This document shows positions 26,217 through 35,563 of a DNA stretch of 64,000 nucleotides, piece by piece. The stretch covers positions 3,017,001 to 3,081,000 of the forward strand of contig NZ_OY776414.1 in assembly GCF_963675585.1 (NCBI RefSeq). The letters are read 5' to 3'. Under the pieces are notes generated by a model, which worked only from the letters and a program-made list of their open reading frames with translations, was not told the DNA's origin and searched no databases. Made by a program: the position numbers and the translations under genes. The stretch comes from an uncultured Draconibacterium sp. (lineage in GTDB: Bacteria > Bacteroidota > Bacteroidia > Bacteroidales > Prolixibacteraceae). Each line of letters begins with the position of its first letter. The first letter of the stretch is position 1.

Positions 26217-26753
26217 ATGAAACGTTTTACCCTTTCACTGTTTGTATTATCCCTGTTCCTTTTTTCGTGCGATAAAATCGAAGAAGCCAACACAATTGAT
26301 TTTGACACCTCTCTTTCGATGGACATTCCGGTTGCTGTAGTTGCCCCTACTGCCAAGGCGCAAAAATCTACTGAAGCGGAATACGAATTTGTACAATCGA
26401 AAACAGCAAGACTAAGTGACATAAGTGAAATCAATGCTTATCTGGATAAAATAAAATCGATTGATTTGAACAATATCGTAGTAAATTTCACCAATCTGCA
26501 GGCTGGACAGGAAATTAAATCAATTGAAATATCGGTTATCGGAGTTGGAGTTTTAGCTTCATTTCAGAGTGTTACTCAAATTAATGCGACTCATACGCCA
26601 ACCATCGATCAGGCCAAATTAACTCAAGTAGCCACAATTCTGAATTCAACAAAAGAATTAAATGTTAAAGTGGAAGGTGTCACTAACGAAGCTCCCATGG
26701 ATTTTACCGTAAATATGGATTTTGATGTACACATTGAAGCCGAGGTTTTGTAA
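26217..26753 (+). CDS. Small lipoprotein of unknown function, first tandem paralogue
   Basis: 178 residues with a type II signal peptide (lipobox FLFSC, C18). The mature protein begins DKIEEANTIDFDT and is predicted to be mostly beta strands, alternating hydrophobic and polar residues, with a conserved centre LDKIKSIDLNNIVV. It is clearly paralogous to the product of 26922-27455, with matching signal peptide, DKIE-ANTIDFDT segment and IKSI core. The two have separate terminators, so they are probably transcribed independently. No domain recognised. Confidence 0.7.
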   Translation: MKRFTLSLFVLSLFLFSCDKIEEANTIDFDTSLSMDIPVAVVAPTAKAQKSTEAEYEFVQSKTARLSDISEINAYLDKIKSIDLNNIVVNFTNLQAGQEIKSIEISVIGVGVLASFQSVTQINATHTPTIDQAKLTQVATILNSTKELNVKVEGVTNEAPMDFTVNMDFDVHIEAEVL

Positions 26754-26774
26754 GAAACAAATTTTGAATAATCC

Positions 26775-26809
26775 AAAAGCTGCTTTCAAACCAGAAAGCA
26801 GCTTTTTTT
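26775..26809 (+). terminator. Rho-independent terminator of the first paralogous lipoprotein gene
   Basis: Perfect 13-bp stem AAAAGCTGCTTTC / GAAAGCAGCTTTT with a 6-nt loop and T tract. Confidence 0.9.
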
Positions 26810-26921
26810 ATGTTGAATCCCTGACTACAATGGGTCTACCATCGCTTCGTTGGTTACTGCTCGGTATTGACATAAATTCGATTTTTCCGTAACTTTAGTT
26901 TTACACCATAAAATTACAGCT

Positions 26922-27455
26922 ATGAAAAGATTTATGTCACTCTTGCTACTTGTTCCCTTACTTCTTTTTTCGTGTGATAAAATTGAAGATGCGAACACCA
27001 TTGATTTCGACACCAACATGGATATGTATATTGATGTTGGAGTTGAAGGCAACACTGCCGTTCTGGTAAAATCTGCTGCTGACTACACATTTTCAGAATC
27101 AGGTTATGCTTCTCTGTATGACAATTCCGATTTATGGGACTATTTGGATCATATAAAATCAATTGAGGTAGACAACCTGGAAATCATGTTCTATGGTCTT
27201 GAAAGTGGAGCACAAATTAACTCAATTACTTTGTCGGTAAGTGGTGTTGGAGATATCGTAACCCTCCAAAATATTACCAGCGCTAACTCAACGCAACATC
27301 CTACCATTTCCAGTTCAGTACTAACTCAGCTGGCAAATCATCTTATCAATAACCTAGAAATAACAGCAACTGTGTCGGGGACCACCGATACAGGCCCAAT
27401 GTGGTTTGGTATTAATATCTCGTACGACCTACTTGTAAAGGTGAAGGCTGTTTAG
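26922..27455 (+). CDS. Small lipoprotein of unknown function, second tandem paralogue
   Basis: 177 residues, lipobox LLFSC (C18), mature start DKIEDANTIDFDTNMDM. Same length, layout and core (LDHIKSIEVDNLEIMF, then SVSGVGDIVTLQNI) as the upstream gene at 26217-26753, so a tandem duplication with substantial divergence. Mature protein rich in beta propensity, anchored in the membrane facing the periplasm or surface. Function unknown; no enzyme motif is visible. Confidence 0.7.
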   Translation: MKRFMSLLLLVPLLLFSCDKIEDANTIDFDTNMDMYIDVGVEGNTAVLVKSAADYTFSESGYASLYDNSDLWDYLDHIKSIEVDNLEIMFYGLESGAQINSITLSVSGVGDIVTLQNITSANSTQHPTISSSVLTQLANHLINNLEITATVSGTTDTGPMWFGINISYDLLVKVKAV

Positions 27456-27480
27456 TGTAATATTCCATTTTACTAAGGAG

Positions 27481-27512
27481 AGCTGCTTAGTTCCTCTCTG
27501 AGCAGCTTTTTT
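27481..27512 (+). terminator. Rho-independent terminator of the second paralogous lipoprotein gene
   Basis: Stem AGCTGCTTAG / CTGAGCAGCT (one G-T wobble) with a 7-nt loop and six T residues. Confidence 0.85.
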
Positions 27513-27552
27513 ACTCCCCATACATCCTACTCATTGAACTTATTGTTATAAC

Positions 27553-27581
27553 AAAAAAAAAGGTGTAGAAAACTCTACACC
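27553..27581 (-). terminator. Rho-independent terminator of the FadL-like gene
   Basis: On the - strand: GGTGTAG / CTACACC stem, six-nt loop, then about nine T residues. It lies 29 nt after the stop codon of the gene at 27610. Confidence 0.88.
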
Positions 27582-27609
27582 CCTTTTGAACTTATAATAA
27601 GTTATTGGT

Positions 27610-29277
27610 TTAAAAAATGCTATATGAAAGTCCCGCAGCAACATCAAATGTTGTTTTTGCGTAATGCTCTTTGTATTTACCAACATCAGGATCTGTAAAT
27701 TCAACGGTATCGTCGATATAGAAAGTATTCAGTACTCCGAAATCGAAGGTAAGTCTGTCGGTAATTTTCCACATAAAACCTCCGGCAAGTGTTTTCGAAG
27801 AATTTGAATAACTAAAATCACTCTGATATTCCGGTGATACGCCATTCTCTGAAATCAATCCTCCAACACTAAGAGCAAAATTGTCGGTAATATTGTATTG
27901 AATTCCTAATCCAAGTTCAAAGTAGTTTTTATCAATATCGCGGTGTACTTGCTGTCCAACTGAGCTATATCTTACATTGTAACCGTAATCCACTCCTTTA
28001 TCGAAATAAATATTGTAAGATAATTGCAACTCTAACTTGTCAATTCCACGGTATCCAACACCAGCGGTAAAAATACCAGGAACATCATAGCTACCTTCTG
28101 CTCCGTCAGGAAACAGGCCAAGATCATCAACTTTGGTTTCATTTTTTAAGGTCAACGATGTTTTGTGCTCGTATTTTAAACCGATATTCCAATCATCGTT
28201 TGGAGAAATATTAATACCAATTATTGGAGTAAAACCCAATCCTTTTTGTTTTGTATCCACTTCTCTGTCTTCCATTGCTCCCGAAGTAGCTTCCAGCGTT
28301 TGTGCAGTACCATTTAATATCGCCACAGTAGTTGTTAATTCGTCTCCTGCTGCATTATATGTACCTTGCACCTGGGATAAATTCATCATATCAATCTGTT
28401 CTGAAGGCACTCCAATATACAGCAGACCTCCTTCAACTTGAGCACGAGTAGCAGCATCAATATATCCTGCTCCTTCAAGTTGTGCTAAAGTAAAACCGCC
28501 TCCACCGGCATCAATAACCGGCTGCATTGTAGCTGCAGTACCATACATAATATTGGCGCCTTCACTTGCTTGACCAGCTATTCCACTTACTGTAGCCGAA
28601 GCACCTGTTAACCATGCCGGAGCAGGATTCATTTGACCCCCTGCTTCTAACATAACGTTGGTTATTGATCCTTTATAGGCATTGGTTGATGGCATAACAC
28701 GTACACCACCATAAACCGAAAATATTTCGTTAATAGCATATGTTGCTCCCACTTGAATTCCCCAATACGTTGAAGAACCATCAAAAGCCAGATCAGCACT
28801 GTAACCTGTAACACCAAGTGCAGGATTGATTTGGCTTAGGCCAGCCAAAGCAGGAACTGCCTTCGAAATTGGAATTTCGAATGATGGTAAACCACGATCG
28901 AAAGTAGAAGTTCCACCTCCACCTACAGGACCAAGTCCAAGAGAGAACGCCCATTTATCTTTTTTGTAAACGGCATAAAGATCGGGAAATACGGGAACTG
29001 TAGTCTCTCCTTTGTAGTATCCATCGTTTAACAATGGAAATTCAGTATTTACTTCACGGTTTTGAAAGATCGTTTGGCTGTAAAAAGCAAAATGCCATCC
29101 ATCTTCCATTTTTACCAAACCGGCAGGATTATAAAATACAGCATCAATTTCAAGGGCAGCATTACGCGATAACATCCTTACATATTGTGCACTTTGGTTG
29201 TAGTTAGTTAACAATCCGCCCGCAAAGGCCAATTGAAGCAGCATAGTAAATGCCACAAGAAGTGTCAGTTTCTTCAT
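27610..29277 (-). CDS. OmpP1/FadL/TodX-family outer membrane transport protein
   Basis: 555 residues with a signal peptide (1-19). The N-terminal region SRNAALEIDAVFYNPAGLVKM is the FadL-family hatch signature (NPAG), followed by a beta-barrel with many aromatic-bounded strands and a C-terminal DVAAGLSYSIF ending in Phe, as outer membrane proteins need for insertion. Family members let long-chain fatty acids or aromatic hydrocarbons through the outer membrane. It is longer than E. coli FadL (about 420 mature residues) because of an Ala/Gly-rich extracellular-looking insertion (about 190-335). Monocistronic. Confidence 0.88.
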   Translation of the reverse strand: MKKLTLLVAFTMLLQLAFAGGLLTNYNQSAQYVRMLSRNAALEIDAVFYNPAGLVKMEDGWHFAFYSQTIFQNREVNTEFPLLNDGYYKGETTVPVFPDLYAVYKKDKWAFSLGLGPVGGGGTSTFDRGLPSFEIPISKAVPALAGLSQINPALGVTGYSADLAFDGSSTYWGIQVGATYAINEIFSVYGGVRVMPSTNAYKGSITNVMLEAGGQMNPAPAWLTGASATVSGIAGQASEGANIMYGTAATMQPVIDAGGGGFTLAQLEGAGYIDAATRAQVEGGLLYIGVPSEQIDMMNLSQVQGTYNAAGDELTTTVAILNGTAQTLEATSGAMEDREVDTKQKGLGFTPIIGINISPNDDWNIGLKYEHKTSLTLKNETKVDDLGLFPDGAEGSYDVPGIFTAGVGYRGIDKLELQLSYNIYFDKGVDYGYNVRYSSVGQQVHRDIDKNYFELGLGIQYNITDNFALSVGGLISENGVSPEYQSDFSYSNSSKTLAGGFMWKITDRLTFDFGVLNTFYIDDTVEFTDPDVGKYKEHYAKTTFDVAAGLSYSIF

Positions 29278-29472
29278 ATAGTTTTTATTTTAATAAAAGA
29301 TAATTTACTCCCATTTAACAAAATCAATATTGGGAACTATTCCGGTTTTTTGTAGCTGATCATCGGAAAGCAAATTTAGAACTAATTTCTAATTACCAAA
29401 ACTTTCTTCTTGATTTTCAATGTTTTATATACTTTTCGAACAATAATGTCGCATGTTCGAAATAGGTACAAC

Positions 29473-29501
29473 AAAAAACCCGAAGACGTAATCTTCGGGT
29501 T
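29473..29501 (-). terminator. Rho-independent terminator of lpdA
   Basis: Perfect 10-bp stem AACCCGAAGA / TCTTCGGGTT with a 5-nt loop; six further T residues on the - strand. Starts 22 nt after the lpdA stop codon. Confidence 0.9.
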
Positions 29502-29523
29502 CTCAGTATTTAACAAAAATATT

Positions 29524-30915
29524 TTAGATGTGAATTACCTCGTCATAGGCAGCCGCAGCAGCTTCCATTACGGCTTCGCTCATTGTTGGGTGAGGATGAA
29601 TTGTTTTTAGCAATTCGTGTCCTGTGATTTCCAATTTTTTGGCAACAACCAATTCCGAAATCATTTCAGTAACATTTCCACCGATCATATGTGCACCAAG
29701 TAATTCGCCATATTTTGCATCAAAAATCAGTTTAACAAAACCATCTTTTTGTCCGGCAGCACTTGCTTTACCACTTGCCGAGTAAGGAAACTTACCCACT
29801 TTTATTTCGTATCCTGCCTCTTTTGCTTTCGCCTCGGTTAATCCAACAGACGAAACTTCAGGATTCGTATATGTACATCCCGGAATGTTTCCGTAGTCGA
29901 TAGGTTCCGGATTTAATCCTGCAATTTTTTCAATACAGGTAATTCCTTCAGCCGAAGCAACGTGTGCCAGGGCAGGCCCGGCAACAATATCACCAATGGC
30001 ATAAACTCCCTCAACATTGGTTTTGTAAAACTCGTCTACCTTTACACGTCCCTGCTCCAATACAATGCCCATTTCTTCCAATCCAATGCCTTCTGTATTT
30101 GGAGCAATTCCAACAGCTGAAAGTACAACATCGGCTTCCACCACTTCTTCTCCTTTTTTGGTTTTAATGGTCACTTTGCATTTGTCGCCCGAAGTATCAA
30201 CTTTCTCAACTGATGAGCTCGTCATTACCTTCATTTTCGACTTTTTAAAGTTGCGCTCCAGTTGTTTAGCCACTTCTTCATCCTCGTTTGGCACCAGGGT
30301 TGGCATAAATTCAACCAAAGTAACCTGAGTTCCAATTGAGTGATAGAAATAAGCAAACTCGCTGCCAATGGCACCTGAACCAACAACCACCATACTTTCT
30401 GGTTGTTTGTCAAGAGTTAATGCTTTACGGTAGCCAATAATTTTTTCACCGTCCTGTGGTAAATTTGGCAACTCACGCGAACGTGCACCTGTCGCCAAAA
30501 TAATGTGTTTTGCAGTATAAGATGTTTTTTTACCCGCGTCGTCGGTTACTTCCACCGTATTTTTTCCGGCCAGTTTTCCCCAACCAAAAATCGATTCAAC
30601 TTTATTCTTTTTAAACAAAAACTGAATTCCTTTACTCATGCCGTCAGCAACACCACGGCTACGTTTTACCATGGCTTCAAAGTCTGGTTTTACAGTTCCT
30701 TCAATTGAAACGCCGTAATCTGCCGCATGAACGGCATACTCATACGCCTGTGCGCTTTTCAACAGCGATTTTGTAGGAATACAACCCCAGTTTAAACAAA
30801 TTCCACCTAAGTTTTCTTTTTCAACAACAGCTACTTTAAAACCAAGTTGAGCCGCACGAATGGCAGTTACATATCCTCCGGGACCACTGCCAATAACTAT
30901 AACATCGTAATTCAT
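29524..30915 (-). CDS. lpdA: Dihydrolipoyl dehydrogenase
   Basis: Flavoprotein E3 subunit that reoxidises dihydrolipoamide in 2-oxoacid dehydrogenase or glycine cleavage complexes. 463 residues, normal length: FAD-binding GSGPGGYVTAIRAA (10-22), redox disulfide C40/C45 in GGICLNWGCIPTKS, NAD-binding GSGAIGSEFAYFY, second FAD motif YAIGDI, and the active-site His-Glu of the C-terminus in HPHPTMSEAVMEA. E1 and E2 genes are not in the window, so the complex it serves is undetermined. Confidence 0.96.
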   Translation of the reverse strand: MNYDVIVIGSGPGGYVTAIRAAQLGFKVAVVEKENLGGICLNWGCIPTKSLLKSAQAYEYAVHAADYGVSIEGTVKPDFEAMVKRSRGVADGMSKGIQFLFKKNKVESIFGWGKLAGKNTVEVTDDAGKKTSYTAKHIILATGARSRELPNLPQDGEKIIGYRKALTLDKQPESMVVVGSGAIGSEFAYFYHSIGTQVTLVEFMPTLVPNEDEEVAKQLERNFKKSKMKVMTSSSVEKVDTSGDKCKVTIKTKKGEEVVEADVVLSAVGIAPNTEGIGLEEMGIVLEQGRVKVDEFYKTNVEGVYAIGDIVAGPALAHVASAEGITCIEKIAGLNPEPIDYGNIPGCTYTNPEVSSVGLTEAKAKEAGYEIKVGKFPYSASGKASAAGQKDGFVKLIFDAKYGELLGAHMIGGNVTEMISELVVAKKLEITGHELLKTIHPHPTMSEAVMEAAAAAYDEVIHI

Positions 30916-31096
30916 TATTGTTGTTTTTTTGAATTTTATTTTACCATACTAACACCTCTAACTCCGAAAGGTTTTACAAAATTATTTCTTTTCTATGAAA
31001 TAGAATCCTGTTGTATGTGGTATCTCTTTACTCGTTCTTTCGAACTTCAATATTCTTTGTTCTCCCCGGCCTGTCAAACCTGCTTAAAATGACAAG

Positions 31097-32209
31097 TTAT
31101 TTTAAGTTGGAATACATTTTTAAAAGTTCGCCTGCAGCAATAAAAGAGCTCATTCTATCGTTTAAAACATAGTTTTCCAGCACTTTTAACTTCTCCTTTA
31201 TTTCAGGATGATCATAAAAATTCCGTTTCAAATGTTCTTCAATCGTTTCGTGCATCCAGTAAGTAGATTGCTCGTTTCGTTTTTTAAAGAAATAGCCGTT
31301 ATCGACAGTTTGTTTCTTATACTTTTCTACCTGCTGCCAAATCGTATCTATTCCCATTTTATGAAAAGCAGAACACGTTAATACTCCCGGTTCCCAATCC
31401 GACTCCTTTTTCGGAAATAAATGAATTGCATTTTTATATTGAACCTGCGCCATTTGCGCCTTTTCAACATTATTTCCATCAGCCTTGTTTATGGCAATTA
31501 AATCTGCCATTTCCATAATTCCCCGCTTAATTCCCTGGAGTTCATCGCCGGCACCTGCCAACATCAGTAATAAAAAGAAATCGGTCATGGAATGCACTGC
31601 GGTTTCGCTCTGCCCTACTCCAACCGTTTCGATTAATATATGACTAAATCCGGCAGCTTCGCAAAGGATGATTGTTTCCCGGGTTTTACGTGCGACACCT
31701 CCCAGCGATCCGGCTGACGGGCTGGGCCGTATGTAAGCCTTATTATCTCCGGCAAGTTCTTCCATCCGGGTTTTATCACCCAATATGCTTCCTTTTGTAC
31801 GTTCACTGCTCGGATCAATTGCCAATACAGCCAATCTCTCCCCTCGGTTGGTAATGTATTTTCCAAGTGCTTCAATAAAAGTACTTTTCCCAACTCCGGG
31901 AACACCGGTAATACCAATTCGCACAGACTTCCCGCTGTGAGGCAGACACTGTGTAATAATTTCCTGAGCAAGTTGCTGATGTTCGCTTTTTGAGCTCTCA
32001 ACCAATGTTACTGCTTTACTTAACAAGGTAATATCGCCTTTTAAAATTCCGGCAACGTATTCGTTGGCAGTCAGTAAATTCCTTTTCTTTTTTAAAAATC
32101 GTTTCACCGAATCGTTACTCACAGATTCAGGCTGCTCAATCCCCTGATTCACTTTTAGTCCCTCATACTCAGGGCTGTTTTCTATATGATGATTATCGTT
32201 TTCTGACAT
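31097..32209 (-). CDS. meaB: Methylmalonyl-CoA mutase-associated GTPase MeaB
   Basis: G-protein chaperone that protects and reactivates B12-dependent methylmalonyl-CoA mutase. With start ATG at 32209 (MSENDNHH) the protein has 370 residues: helical N-terminus, P-loop GVPGVGKST (102-110), and later the ETVGVGQSE switch and NKAD base-recognition motif. An upstream in-frame ATG at 32275 is rejected because the added residues are hydrophobic and atypical and would overlap the terminator at 32241-32279. The mutase genes are not in the window. Presence implies propionate/succinate metabolism via methylmalonyl-CoA. Confidence 0.93.
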   Translation of the reverse strand: MSENDNHHIENSPEYEGLKVNQGIEQPESVSNDSVKRFLKKKRNLLTANEYVAGILKGDITLLSKAVTLVESSKSEHQQLAQEIITQCLPHSGKSVRIGITGVPGVGKSTFIEALGKYITNRGERLAVLAIDPSSERTKGSILGDKTRMEELAGDNKAYIRPSPSAGSLGGVARKTRETIILCEAAGFSHILIETVGVGQSETAVHSMTDFFLLLMLAGAGDELQGIKRGIMEMADLIAINKADGNNVEKAQMAQVQYKNAIHLFPKKESDWEPGVLTCSAFHKMGIDTIWQQVEKYKKQTVDNGYFFKKRNEQSTYWMHETIEEHLKRNFYDHPEIKEKLKVLENYVLNDRMSSFIAAGELLKMYSNLK

Positions 32210-32240
32210 TTGAAATAAATTAACGCAATAAAAGTACACA

Positions 32241-32279
32241 AAAAAGAAGGTGCTGCAAATATACATTTGCAACACCTTC
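32241..32279 (-). terminator. Rho-independent terminator of the DUF1573 gene
   Basis: On the - strand: GAAGGTG-T-TGCAAAT / ATTTGCA-G-CACCTTC (one mismatch), GTAT loop, then CTTTTTT. It separates the DUF1573 gene from meaB. Confidence 0.85.
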
Positions 32280-32305
32280 GTATATTATTGACCTTAAATA
32301 AACGT

Positions 32306-33400
32306 TTAACTTTGAGGTACCAGTACATTGCTCGAAATACGCAATGTTGAAGTTGGAGTATTTGGATCGTTGGTAATTACAGTAATTGATTTACTCTGAC
32401 GTCCACGTTTGCCGCGAGAGTCGAAAGTAACTTTAATTGGAGCAGTTTCGCCCGGTGCAATTACTTTAGTTGATGGTGCTACTGCAGTACATCCACATGA
32501 TGAACGAACTCTACGAATCAACAAATCAGTTTTACCATTATTGGTTAACGAAAAAGTATGTTCTTTTTTGTCGCCCTGATTCATGTCGCCAAAGTCGAAA
32601 GTTGTAGGCTCAAATGAGGCAACCGGTGCATTTGCACGTTCTTCGGCTGTTAAATGAGAGAAATCTTCTTCAATTGTTGCACTTACACCCAAAGAACTTT
32701 TGTAATCTTTACTTCCGTTTAATGATAAATAAATACGATTTGATGCAAAACCATAAGTATTGGCCGCTTTTGTGTCGTATGTTACAATTACCTTACCTCG
32801 TTCGTGAGCCGGAATAGTAGTCGGTTCAGCAACTGCAGTTAAAAAATCAGGAACGGTTCTGAAACCAACTTCAACAGGCTCGTCTGAATCATTAACCAAC
32901 TCCAACTCTTTGGTTGCTACTTCACCCTGAGTTAATTTAGCAAACGAAAGATAATTAGATTTTACGCGTAAAGTTCCAATCTGACGTGGATACTCTTCGG
33001 CTAGTGTTTTTTCGCGAGCTGCAACAGTACCATTAATTCGCAATATAACATTACTTACGGCAGCATTCGAAGTTACAGTTACCGATTTATTAAATGTACC
33101 CGGACGGTTTTTAGGATTATAACTTACCTGAATATCGCCACTGGCACCGGGAGCAACAGGTTCACGCGTCCATTTTGGGGTAGTACAACCACAGGAAGCA
33201 CGTACGTTCGAAAGGATCAAAGGAGCATCTCCTTCATTTTTAAAACTAAAAGTTGTTGTTTGGACTCCATCCGATTCTTTAAACGATCCAAAATCGTGAG
33301 ATTGTTTTTCAAAAACAATTTTGGCAGTTCCCTGTGCCATTACCGAGCTAACTGTAACAACCAAAGAAAAAACCATTAATACTTGTAAAATTCGCTTCAT
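32306..33400 (-). CDS. DUF1573 domain-containing secreted protein
   Basis: 364 residues with a signal peptide (1-22, cleavage after VMAQ). Two DUF1573 Ig-like domains flank the protein: residues about 28-125 (HDFGSFKE, then NVRASCGCTTPKW) and about 265-360 (FDFGDMNQGDKKEHTFSLTN, then RVRSSCGCTAVAPS). The middle (about 130-255) is a related beta-sandwich without the Cys-Gly-Cys. The SCGCT signature is diagnostic of the family, which is abundant in Bacteroidota. It is presumably periplasmic or surface-exposed and adhesive or structural; the exact role is unknown. Monocistronic. Confidence 0.9.
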   Translation of the reverse strand: MKRILQVLMVFSLVVTVSSVMAQGTAKIVFEKQSHDFGSFKESDGVQTTTFSFKNEGDAPLILSNVRASCGCTTPKWTREPVAPGASGDIQVSYNPKNRPGTFNKSVTVTSNAAVSNVILRINGTVAAREKTLAEEYPRQIGTLRVKSNYLSFAKLTQGEVATKELELVNDSDEPVEVGFRTVPDFLTAVAEPTTIPAHERGKVIVTYDTKAANTYGFASNRIYLSLNGSKDYKSSLGVSATIEEDFSHLTAEERANAPVASFEPTTFDFGDMNQGDKKEHTFSLTNNGKTDLLIRRVRSSCGCTAVAPSTKVIAPGETAPIKVTFDSRGKRGRQSKSITVITNDPNTPTSTLRISSNVLVPQS

Positions 33401-33563
33401 CTTATTTATATTTTAATTTTGTGAGTTAGATGCAATATCGAAAACAAATGTAAGCATGCTTTTTTATTCCGGGTGTTAATCTAATTCAATATTTTGTTAA
33501 TGAGTTGTTAAACGCGGCTATCAACTAAAAAAATGTGTAGTTTCGTTGTAATCAAAAGCGTAT

Positions 33564-34829
33564 ATGAAAGGTAAAGCATTAAAATACATCATTTTACTGG
33601 CTACAGTTTCCATTGCAGGTGTTTTTTTGATCCAGTTTTCGTTTATACGTAGTTCATATAATATATCCGACGAGCAATTTAAAGAAAGTGCAAGTGTGGC
33701 TTTAAAAGAGGTAGCCTGGCAGGTAATGCTTGCAACCGGAAGTACCGCTAACTTCGACAGTATTACGCCTGTTGAGATTTTATCGAGTAGCAACTATTTA
33801 GTGAATGTTGGTTCGGCAATCGACAAGGATTTGTTAAAGTCGAATTTAATTCGCGAACTAAAAAAGCACGAAATTTATTACGATTTCGAGTTTGCAATTT
33901 TCAATCCGGGAGAAGAACAAATGGACGAAGGAATCCTTGTGATGCAGAATTCGGAAGAAAAACCATCGTTTTATGAATTCCCGCTAAATGATTCTTACGT
34001 CAATTATTTTGGAGTTCATTTCCCCGATCGGTCATCGTATTTTAATTCACGACTTTCCATTTGGTATTTTTTAACCGGCCTGCTTGTGTTGGTAGTTTTC
34101 TTTTTTGGCTACACACTGGTAGTTATTATGAGGCAACGACAACTTTCGGAGGTTCAGAAAAACTTCATCAACAATTTAACGCACGAACTAAAAACTCCCA
34201 TTTCAGCAATCGCGCTATCGGCAAATGTTATAAACGACCAAAAAATACTTGAAAATCCAAAACGTTTATTCGAATACACCAAAATAATCAAGGAACAAAA
34301 TACACGCTTGTCAAAAAACGTGGAAAAAGTTCTAAACCTGGCTTCCATCGAAAAAAGCAGGATAAGACTTAACCTCGACAAACTAAATGTGGAAACCTTT
34401 TTATTGGAAACTCTTGAAGTATTTAAACATTCAACTTCGGGGCAAAAGGCAACAATAACAACCAAGCTCAGTAAAAAACCTCAGCTTATACTGGCCGACA
34501 AATTTCATTTTGCCAATTTACTTACCAATATTCTTGAAAATGCCGTAAAATATTGCGAACAAGATCCGGAAATACTGATTAAATGCAAGCAACGCAAAAA
34601 CACTTTTGTACTAAGTTTTACCGACAATGGTATTGGTATTCCCCGCGAGTATCGAAAAAAAATATTTAAGAAGTTTTACCGGGTTCCTACCGGCAATGTG
34701 CATAATGTAAAAGGTTTTGGCCTTGGCCTCGATTACGTGCATAAAATTGTAAAAGCCCACAAATGGAAAATTAAAGTAGAGGAAAATCCAAATGGAGGAA
34801 GTATTTTTACACTTACCATTCCAAATTAA
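33564..34829 (+). CDS. Sensor histidine kinase
   Basis: 421 residues. Two transmembrane helices (about 8-26 and 166-189) enclose a periplasmic sensor of about 140 residues without a recognisable domain. The cytoplasmic part has HisKA with phospho-acceptor H207 (NNLTHELKTP), and HATPase with N box NILENAVKY, DNGIGIP and GFGLGL. No HAMP domain separates TM2 from the kinase core, as in Bacteroides RprX-like kinases. The response-regulator gene starts 3 nt after its stop, so the pair is one system. Confidence 0.92.
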   Translation: MKGKALKYIILLATVSIAGVFLIQFSFIRSSYNISDEQFKESASVALKEVAWQVMLATGSTANFDSITPVEILSSSNYLVNVGSAIDKDLLKSNLIRELKKHEIYYDFEFAIFNPGEEQMDEGILVMQNSEEKPSFYEFPLNDSYVNYFGVHFPDRSSYFNSRLSIWYFLTGLLVLVVFFFGYTLVVIMRQRQLSEVQKNFINNLTHELKTPISAIALSANVINDQKILENPKRLFEYTKIIKEQNTRLSKNVEKVLNLASIEKSRIRLNLDKLNVETFLLETLEVFKHSTSGQKATITTKLSKKPQLILADKFHFANLLTNILENAVKYCEQDPEILIKCKQRKNTFVLSFTDNGIGIPREYRKKIFKKFYRVPTGNVHNVKGFGLGLDYVHKIVKAHKWKIKVEENPNGGSIFTLTIPN

Positions 34830-34832
34830 CAT

Positions 34833-35543
34833 ATGAACGATAGCGAATTTAAAATATTACTGGTTGAAGACGATGAAGCTTTACGTTTTATTGTAAAAGA
34901 CAACCTGGAGCAAAACGGATACAATGTAATGGTGGCCGAAGACGGCGCCATTGCGCTTAATTTATTTTCGGCCAACAGCTTTGATTTAATTGTTTTAGAT
35001 GTAATGCTCCCAAAAATTGATGGTTTTCAGGTGGCTGAAAAAATAAGAAAAACCAATCTGCAAATTCCAATCATTTTTCTGACCGCCCGAAGTATGACGG
35101 AAGATAAAATTCTGGGACTTACCATTGGTGGCGACGATTACATTCCGAAGCCATTTAGTATGGAAGAATTATTGTTGAAAATTAAGATATTTCTGCGACG
35201 AAGTCAGTCGCAACCGGTTACCAACGGTGCGGCGTCGGTAAAAATCAGCATCGGGAATTTTGATTTTCATCCCGACGATTTATCTCTTTCTATTGATGGT
35301 CAGCTGCGCAGTTTAACTTTAAAAGAAGCCGAACTAATTCGTTTTTTTGCCGAAAACGCCAACAAAGTTTTAAGCCGGAATGAAATTCTGCAAAAAGTAT
35401 GGGGTTCCGACGATTATTTTTTGGGACGCAGCCTCGATGTTTTTATTTCGCGCTTACGTAAATATTTTAAAGCCGATCCTGCAGTAAAAATTACCAACCT
35501 GCATGGAATCGGATTTCGCTTTTCCGTAAAAAACGATAATTAA
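34833..35543 (+). CDS. OmpR/PhoB-family response regulator
   Basis: 236 residues: receiver domain (1-125) with acidic pair D13/D14, phospho-acceptor D56 (IVLDVMLP), FLTAR switch and K in YIPKPFS; then a winged-helix DNA-binding domain (about 135-236) with LTLKEAELIRFF and SLDVFISRLRKYF. Partner of the kinase immediately upstream, resembling Bacteroides RprY-type regulators. Regulon unknown. A TauE-family gene follows 20 nt later and may be co-transcribed. Confidence 0.94.
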   Translation: MNDSEFKILLVEDDEALRFIVKDNLEQNGYNVMVAEDGAIALNLFSANSFDLIVLDVMLPKIDGFQVAEKIRKTNLQIPIIFLTARSMTEDKILGLTIGGDDYIPKPFSMEELLLKIKIFLRRSQSQPVTNGAASVKISIGNFDFHPDDLSLSIDGQLRSLTLKEAELIRFFAENANKVLSRNEILQKVWGSDDYFLGRSLDVFISRLRKYFKADPAVKITNLHGIGFRFSVKNDN

Positions 35544-35563
35544 CGGTAAAAAAACACTACAAA

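Noticed and set aside
32210-32275. Upstream start for MeaB giving 22 more residues
   Set aside because: The added residues are hydrophobic and unlike MeaB, and the region is occupied by the terminator of the DUF1573 gene.
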